In this document: positions 58,601 to 64,000 of the stretch, in pieces
How the letters are laid out: each line of letters begins with the position of its first letter
Numbering within the stretch: position 1 is the stretch's first letter
NCBI GenBank assembly: GCA_037447655.1
Contig: JBBHKE010001294.1
Location: 69,095 to 133,094 of the forward strand
Direction of reading: 5' to 3'
DNA: 64,000 nucleotides
Source: Zygnema cylindricum
Taxonomy: Eukaryota > Streptophyta > Zygnematophyceae > Zygnematales > Zygnemataceae
Program-made: the position numbers and the translations under genes
Notes under the pieces: generated by a model
Seen by the model: the letters and a program-made list of their open reading frames with translations, nothing else
The model's database searches: none
What the model was told of the DNA's origin: nothing

Positions 58601-59267
58601 CTCCGCCTCCTCCTCCTCCTACTACTACTACTACCCCGCCCTCTCTCCTCCTTTCTCCCTTCTCCCTCTTCACTCCTTTTGTTCTTTATGACTTTCTCAA
58701 AAGCCATCTCTCTCCTCGCCATCCCATGGTCCTCGTCTTTTTGACATCCGTTTTTCAAAACATTGAAGGAATTGAGTTTTATTTTTTTCCTTTTTTTACC
58801 ATGCAAACAACCTTAAGACACGAGGTTTATGTGTTACTGTATTTGTTGTTGAAATAAAATATTAAATTTTGTAAAATTCACATACACGTCTTTGGAACTA
58901 AAATGACCATCATTCTTTTATGCTTTTTACGAATTTCAAATCAAAAAAGGGCCAACGAAGAATGTCTCCTAATGGTTCTCAACCCTGCCAAAACCCCAAT
59001 GACAGTGAAAACCCCTTTTTAAAATTAGATGCCTTAATCACTCAAAAATCCATAAACAAACCCTTTTTTTTTTTTCCTTTTTAAACCACAGGATCTGGAA
59101 ACACCATTGCAATAATCGGAGGGGCGGTCGGAGGAGTTGTCGCGTTGTTGCTTATTGGTGGAGGCCTATTTTTTTTCTTCCGTTCCAGAAAAAAAAATCA
59201 AACAGAAGGCTTATCAAAACCCTTCAGTGAATTTGGTGAGAGATTCGGACTTTGTCGACCATTTTAA
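55133..59267 (+). CDS. PAN/proline-rich/TM membrane protein gene, copy 3
   Basis: Four plus-strand exons, every junction phase 1: PAN-A 55133-55366 (234 nt; CAAG|gtacgt donor), PAN-B 56713-56940 (228 nt), proline-rich 58230-58457 (228 nt; gtgacag acceptor, GGAG|gtgtgc donor), TM 59092-59267 (176 nt, ends TAA). PAN-A is intact: AASCDGFLDTYDAY, then DCQLNCSNNCTCVGYAYY, GGCYFYW and VTFYIRQ, six Cys in a PAN/apple-like order. PAN-B has the same plan but an in-frame TAA (the GGATAAGG word, about 56767-56772). The proline exon reads SSPPPPS-type repeats. The TM exon gives GGAVGGVVALLLIGGGLFFF, a basic RSRKKN and a tail ending LCRPF. Removing PAN-B keeps the frame, so a PAN-A/Pro/TM product is possible. 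No signal-peptide first exon was found upstream; the model is 5'-incomplete. Ligand and role are unknown; cell-surface recognition or wall attachment is inference. Confidence 0.55.
55495..55672. repeat. (TA)n microsatellite and hAT-like fragment in intron
   Basis: Begins TAGTGTGGTGTATCGGG, similar to the hAT-type end at 61763, and contains about 26 TA units at 55611-55661. It lies at the boundary between the two PAN modules. Confidence 0.6.
56180..56712 (+). repeat. Polypyrimidine intron tract before PAN-B exon
   Basis: About 500 nt of C/T ending in GCCCTCAG|AA. Matches 38316-38770 inverted. Frames of 188 and 211 codons through it are in the wrong phase for PAN-B. Confidence 0.75.
57226..57424. 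mobile_element. 199-bp mariner-type MITE in the copy 3 intron
   Basis: Inverted counterpart of 37603-37801, same length, TA on the left side (57224-57225). Shared by both arms, so older than their duplication. Confidence 0.7.
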
Positions 59268-61130
59268 TACTAGAACGTATAGTCAATTTTTTACGGGCTG
59301 GGAATATCTTCATTTCTAAAAGCTTTATTGGGTGTATGTTATTATTTGTTCCTGGAAGTCAAATTATAGCATAAAATGACAACATTAATCGCCATTTTAA
59401 TTTTTTTGAAAGAAGAATGATGATTTTTTGTTTTTTCTTTTTTGCAACCGATTTCTCTTTCTATTTTGCCTATCGAATTCCGCCTATTCTGAATTGAATT
59501 GTAAATCTGATTCAAATTTTGCAATTTTAAATTTATTTTGGCAATTCTTGTTTTGCGAATCAAATAGAATTTTAAAATTCTAATGTTTTTCGCAAATTTG
59601 GAATTGAATGAGTAATTTTGATTTGAACTGTTCAATTCTTGAAATATTTTCTAGATTGAATTCCAATTTTGGAATTAATCTAATATCATTTCAATTTTTT
59701 CCTATATGATAGCTTGAATAAATTTTGGAATTCGAACTTGCCTTTATATCTAGATTTTTACAATTCTGAATTGAAATGTTCAATTATAACAAAAAAATTG
59801 CTATTTTGAACTGGAATTTTTCAATTTTGACTTACATCTTTCCTTGTGTAAATTGCGATTCTACCTAAAATTTTGTAATCTGAGATTAAATTCTGCAATT
59901 CTAACTTAGATTTTGTAACTCAAAATTGTTTTTTGCAGTTATCGTACAATCGAAAGCGTGATAAATCGCAAACATTTCCTTTTCTTACATGGATTGCATA
60001 ACAATTTCAAGACAAGTTTTGCGGTGAATAATAATTCTTTCAATTTCAATTGTTGATGGAATAATATGAAAGGATTTATAAAATTGATCTTTTCATTAGA
60101 GCGTTTTCGGCAAGTGTTTGTAATGATAAAAAATTGCAACATTTATAGGGTAGGCTTATCATGTTTCTTTAAGCATCATTTTCTAAAGTTATTAATTTTA
60201 TTTAATGTCATCATGCTAGATTCATTATGGTTCTAGGTTTTATTCTTTTCCCAGTTTACAATTCTTTATCCTTTGGCCCCTTAATCTTACGATTTATATT
60301 TGAAAGTACATCTATTCTACCTTTTCATTAGAATAGCCGGTGTGAGGTACTTTTGTACTTCTCATGTTACCGCGATGTTGGAGTATCAATGGCATAATAT
60401 AATGTGGATTTTATGCGATCCCGAGCGATAAATTAACATAGACGAACCGTGCCGATTCACTTACACGACGTGACGAATCACGACACACGAAATTAACTTA
60501 CTTTTCTATGAACAACAGGATGTTCGGGCAAACACTGAAATTGGCTTTCGACGAATTGTGGCAGAAAAAGTACACGTGGCATTGTCACATTCGACCACGC
60601 ATCATGGGCACTTCACCCTAGCTTGACACACCATGGCATAAATAGCGACCAGGAAAGAGAGGAAGGTATCTCACACAGACATTGATGAAATCATTCACAA
60701 TTTTTTGTACGCTCATAGAGATAGACATTTAGAATCTAAGAGGAAAGTCCAACCTTAATAGAGTCCGTAAATCATTGTACTTTTTTCTTAACTATTAACT
60801 TTAAAGTTGCTTAAACCTGCCTGTTTCTTACATGTCTGTCTATTCCTTCTCAAAATTCTAATCTAGTTTTGTGATTCACACAAAAGGACACTAATTTTTG
60901 TGTATGCTTGTCCCACATCTACACCTATCTGTGGCCATAGACATACGTGATCGATTCAAACTTACATGACGGAAATCTAGGAACTAAAATATGATGTGCG
61001 AACTATCGAACATCGAGAATAGTGCGATACATTGACACGGACATTAACTAAAGTGAGACAAGTGAACAAGAATATGGAGTTATACAAGGTGCTTTTCACT
61101 TTGTTGGTTTAACAGGAGTGAAAAGTGTTA

Positions 61131-61754
61131 ACGGTAATTTAATGTTATGTTTTTCTCTCCTGAATATGTAAGTCCACCTTAGCTTCTTTTGTGCTAAGTG
61201 TACTTGACAGTATTCCACTTGTTGGTGCTATGTCCACTTTAGTCCCTTTTGTCTTAAGTTAACTTGGCCGTACTCCACTTATTCAAGTGCGGCCTCCAAA
61301 TTGTGCGTTTGGTCTTTTTCTTCCTTTTTATTTCGTTTCTACCGTCGGCCAACTTTGACAAATAGATTTGGTTTTATTTAGCCGTCCAAATCTCAATGTG
61401 TACCGTTTTACGTTACTACCCACAGTAATTAGTGTTGTGATACTGTGTAAAAAAGGATCTCGTTTCTTAATGAAATTATCACTCGATCACAAAAATTCCC
61501 GAATGCTTTGGTTCATATTTGTCTTTATCATGGCTTACAACAATCCACCTTTTATAAGTTATGGGCCAAAATTATAATTTAGTGTTAACGACGCTATTTT
61601 GTGTTTTTGTGTCAAAGAAAAAATAACATTAACATTAGTTTTTGCACTTAACGCCAATTTATGTGTCTATTCTGTAGCGTCTGAAAGGATCGATATTCAC
61701 CTCAATGTTCACTAACAAAAAATTATAGCAGGTGAAGTAAGAACACTAATTAAC
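61131..61754. other. No gene recognised
   Basis: A/T-rich sequence with short frames only (69 codons at 61368-61577). Two words (CCACTT...CTTTTGTCTTAAGT and similar) are locally repeated near 61.18-61.27 kb. Confidence 0.4.
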
Positions 61755-61762
61755 ATTACAAC

Positions 61763-62561
61763 TAGTGTTGTGTATCAGTAAAAAAATTATCGCGATAACA
61801 CCGATACCGATAGTTATCGGTTATCGAACGGTCAGAGGTCCCGATACATCGGTCCGAGACCAACAAATTCCATATCGGCGATAACTTAAGAAAATATAGT
61901 ATGCATACAATAGTACTATATAATATACTGTATTATATGATTTACTTTATATAGCGTGGTATGCCACGTGTAATAATTTGTTCCGTACGCTGTTTAACTG
62001 AAATTTATTACGGATAGCGCGGCACATTAACGTTGACAAATTTAAAATAATAGTTTTTAGTTCTAAAATTATAGTACCGAAACGAAAAAAATAAATTACA
62101 TTGTAAATTTGTAAAATCAAACTTTTTTGAAAACCAGACGAACAGACGAACAAAGCAGACGAACAAATCTGTCAGACTGCCGCCATTAACTGCCATTTAT
62201 AAAAAAATAACAGTCAAAAGGACATTCTGGAAGGGGTACCTAAGTAAAACCCCCTTAAATTAGAAATAATGAAGGAAATATCGCGATTTTTTACCGAAAT
62301 CGGGGGGAAGGGGGTTCGCGGCGCGACCTTGGAATAACACGTATAGTTGAGTGTACTCGCCGTACATTTATCTGTACGGTCCGTACAGATATTGCCGATA
62401 ATTATCGATATCGGTGTTATCGCCGATAATAACCGATAAATATCGGGTATTAATCGGCGATAATACCGATAACGATATATAGTACCAATATATCGATTAT
62501 CGGCTACCCGAAAAAAGACCCATATCGGTTATCAGCAAATCCTTACCGATACACAACACTA
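61763..62561. mobile_element. hAT-type nonautonomous element (TAGTGTTGTGTATC ends)
   Basis: Ends TAGTGTTGTGTATCAGTAA and TTACCGATACACAACACTA; flanks ATTACAAC (61755-61762) and ATTGCAAC (62562-62569) are an 8-bp target duplication with one mismatch. 799 bp. The interior is rich in TTATCGGTTATCG/CGATAATCGGCG-type repeats. Related ends or cores occur near 10686, 52272, 55495 and 63795. Confidence 0.82.
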
Positions 62562-62689
62562 ATTGCAACACATTGAATCAACGTTGAGAAGACATCTGGG
62601 AAAAAAAAATCTCCCATTAATAAAAAATCGAAATTACAATTCTTTTTCTCTATCTCTTCTATTCCTCCATGTATTCCTTCAATAGATTA

Positions 62690-63366
62690 ATTACATGTCC
62701 ACGGTTTCACTTAAATACTGCACCAGCCATGGCGCAGCACGTGTGAGCGTGCGCCGCCAAGAAACCTCTAGAAATCTACCACCTGTCGATGGATTAGACG
62801 AGAACACTGTAATTTTCACTAAGGACAGAAAACAATGCAAAACGGCAAGTCAAGCGAAAGTAATAGACAAATCAAAAGTACTATCGTACTAAACTAAACG
62901 TACGAAAATTGTAGACTTGAAACGAAACGACAAATGTGACGCGGAAAAAACATAAAGGTACACCTTGCTATTAGCGTTAACAAATATTTAGTTTTAAAGA
63001 ACAACTAGTGTGATTTACGCTAATTGGGAATTTGGGGATTTTGATGAAATCAGTCACTCTAATTTGGTTTTTAGGGTTTTTTTAAATAGAATTAATCATT
63101 CTATTTAAGTTTTTGGGTCAAAATTTAGGCGCGCCGAATTAGCGTGATTGACTCTGATAGCGATTCGCGGTGTACTTTCGTGAAATTGTACGTATAAATA
63201 ATAATGCGAAATCGAGCCGATTTTGCGCGCATAGGATTCTTTCAATGAATAGTAACGCCCCCCTCTTCATTGAAAAATCATCTCCTTCACATCAACCTTA
63301 GTTTAGGTCTCCCTCTTAAAAGTACATCGAACGTCGCCACACTGGTAAGCATATTGGCAGCTTCTT

Positions 63367-63369
<3 letters not shown>
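62690..63369 (-). pseudogene. Truncated third copia: pol C-terminus, PPT, LTR remnant
   Basis: On the minus strand 63369-63287 encodes [27 protein letters not shown] and TGA, matching the C-terminal EEAxDLLTKAATHDVF and GRPKLGLF of the two complete copia elements. The purine-rich ATGAAGAGGGGGGCG (63270-63256) is in the polypurine-tract position, and the ACGAAACGACAAATGTGACG region near 62920 looks like LTR. The rest of pol is missing: the sequence runs directly into the (GT)n tract at 63370. A MITE (62961-63172) splits the LTR remnant. Confidence 0.6.
62961..63172. mobile_element. Mariner-type MITE, 212 bp
   Basis: Begins CACCTTGCTATTAGCG and ends GATAGCGATTCGCGGTG, flanked by TA (62959-62960, 63173-63174). 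The right end is the same CACCGCGAATCG family end as at 1690 and 49104; the left end has a small deletion. Confidence 0.65.
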
Positions 63370-63426
<57 letters not shown>

Positions 63427-63490
63427 TGTGTGCGCGTGCGTGCGCGTGTGTGTTCGTGTGCGTGTGTGTTCGTGTGCGTGTGTGTGTACT
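63370..63490. repeat. (GT)n microsatellite
   Basis: About 27 perfect GT units (63371-63424), then a degenerate GT/GC part. All frames over it are low-complexity artefacts. Confidence 0.95.
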
Positions 63491-63794
63491 TATACTTATC
63501 TATATACGTTTTGGTATATGTACATAGAGATTTTTATGTGTACTCATGTGTTTGCTTATGTTTATCTGTATATCTATATGTATATGTGCATGTATATGCA
63601 TATGTATATGTAAATATATATGTAAATCTAAATATATGCAAATGTACATTTCTTGCATATGTATATGTATTACGTGTAGGTGTGTTCTTTCATGTACCAA
63701 TGCATTGTATGCAAGCATAAATATGTATAGATTTGTAGTAAATGTTTTTCTACATATTTATACTTGTATTCATATGTTTATATGCACAAATACA

Positions 63795-64000
63795 TAGTGT
63801 TGGGTATCGAGGACCCATTGCCGATATTCGATATATATCGAATTTCATGTACCCGATATTCGATATATCGCTTCGATATATCGAATTTCAAATTATCGCG
63901 ATATATCGCCGATGTATCGTATCGACGATATATCGAAAATGAAAATTTTACAATTTTTTTTCAAAAACCCACCCCCCCCCCCCCCCCCCCCCCCCCCCCC
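63795..64000. repeat. TCGATATATCG-rich block and terminal poly-C
   Basis: From 63795 (TAGTGTTGGGTATCGAGG) a hAT-like end is followed by many CGATATATCG palindromes, related in style to 61763-62561. The last ~30 bases are poly-C, which probably marks a contig edge or sequencing artefact. Confidence 0.6.

Larger units (their letters stand above)
53645..61130 (+). repeat. Triplicated unit, copy 3 (inverted)
   Basis: Inverse of copy 2: 53.65-54.08 kb matches 39.72-39.26, 55.68-56.96 matches 39.25-38.08, 57.2-58.1 matches 37.8-36.95, 58.16-58.45 matches 36.88-36.58, 59.09-60.9 matches 35.94-34.1, and 61.01-61.13 matches 23.24-23.11 of copy 1. It has an extra PAN module (about 54.10-55.66 kb) that looks like a tandem duplicate of 55.67-56.96 kb. 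Confidence 0.75.

Noticed and set aside
63270-63720. Cys/Val-rich frames of 79-116 codons
   Set aside because: Translations of the (GT)n microsatellite.
63965-64000. Terminal poly-C run as a telomere-like or functional tract
   Set aside because: A single homopolymer at the very edge of the window is better explained by a contig end or sequencing artefact.
1-64000. CRISPR array, rRNA or prokaryotic operon
   Set aside because: No regularly spaced repeats with unique spacers, no rRNA-like sequence; introns, LTR elements and MITEs indicate nuclear eukaryotic DNA.

Overview
The window looks like intergenic, transposon-rich nuclear DNA of a streptophyte, most likely a charophyte-type green alga or another early-branching plant. 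Evidence: (1) a two-exon gene at 782-1360 (minus) encodes a 74-residue protein of the plant-restricted DUF3339 family; (2) two Ty1/copia retrotransposons carry the plant-type primer-binding site complementary to initiator-Met tRNA; (3) extensin/pherophorin-like (SPPPP)n exons are present; (4) a decayed plastid-type rpoC1 piece is embedded in the DNA. Spliceosomal introns are visible. The species is inference. No rRNA, tRNA or CRISPR was seen.

Layout. 1-12.65 kb: the DUF3339 gene, two further copies of its promoter and first exon (about 6.1-6.64 kb with a lost start codon; 12.1-12.65 kb with a cut-off exon), MITEs, and two isolated copia-like LTRs. 12.65-21.85 kb: a 9.2-kb stretch bounded by 35-bp perfect inverted repeats, holding non-LTR retrotransposon 3' ends, probable exons of an unrecognised gene (about 20.1-18.4 kb, minus) and the rpoC1-like pseudogene. 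22.5-61.1 kb: three copies of a repeat unit (two direct, one inverted) carrying a modular membrane-protein gene: PAN/apple-like cysteine-rich exon(s), proline-rich exon, transmembrane/tail exon, all joined at phase-1 introns. Copy 1 is split by a 6.1-kb copia element and reduced by a deletion that fuses half a PAN exon to the transmembrane exon. Copy 2 (minus) and copy 3 (plus) share a stop codon in the same PAN exon; copy 3 has an extra intact PAN exon. Between copies 2 and 3 lie a hAT transposase relic, interrupted in frame by a second 6-kb copia element, and several MITEs. 61-64 kb: a hAT-type MITE, a truncated third copia 3' end, a (GT)n microsatellite and a poly-C run at the window edge.

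Apart from the DUF3339 gene and possibly the copy-3 membrane-protein gene, no coding sequence looks intact. Both copia pol genes, the hAT transposase, the non-LTR pieces and rpoC1 carry stops or frameshifts. Insertion order can be read in places: copia 1 entered a copy of the triplicated unit (empty site kept in copy 2), copia 2 entered the hAT transposase, and MITEs are nested in other repeats. Coordinates of diverged repeat blocks are approximate; splice sites and TIR/TSD boundaries were read base by base.
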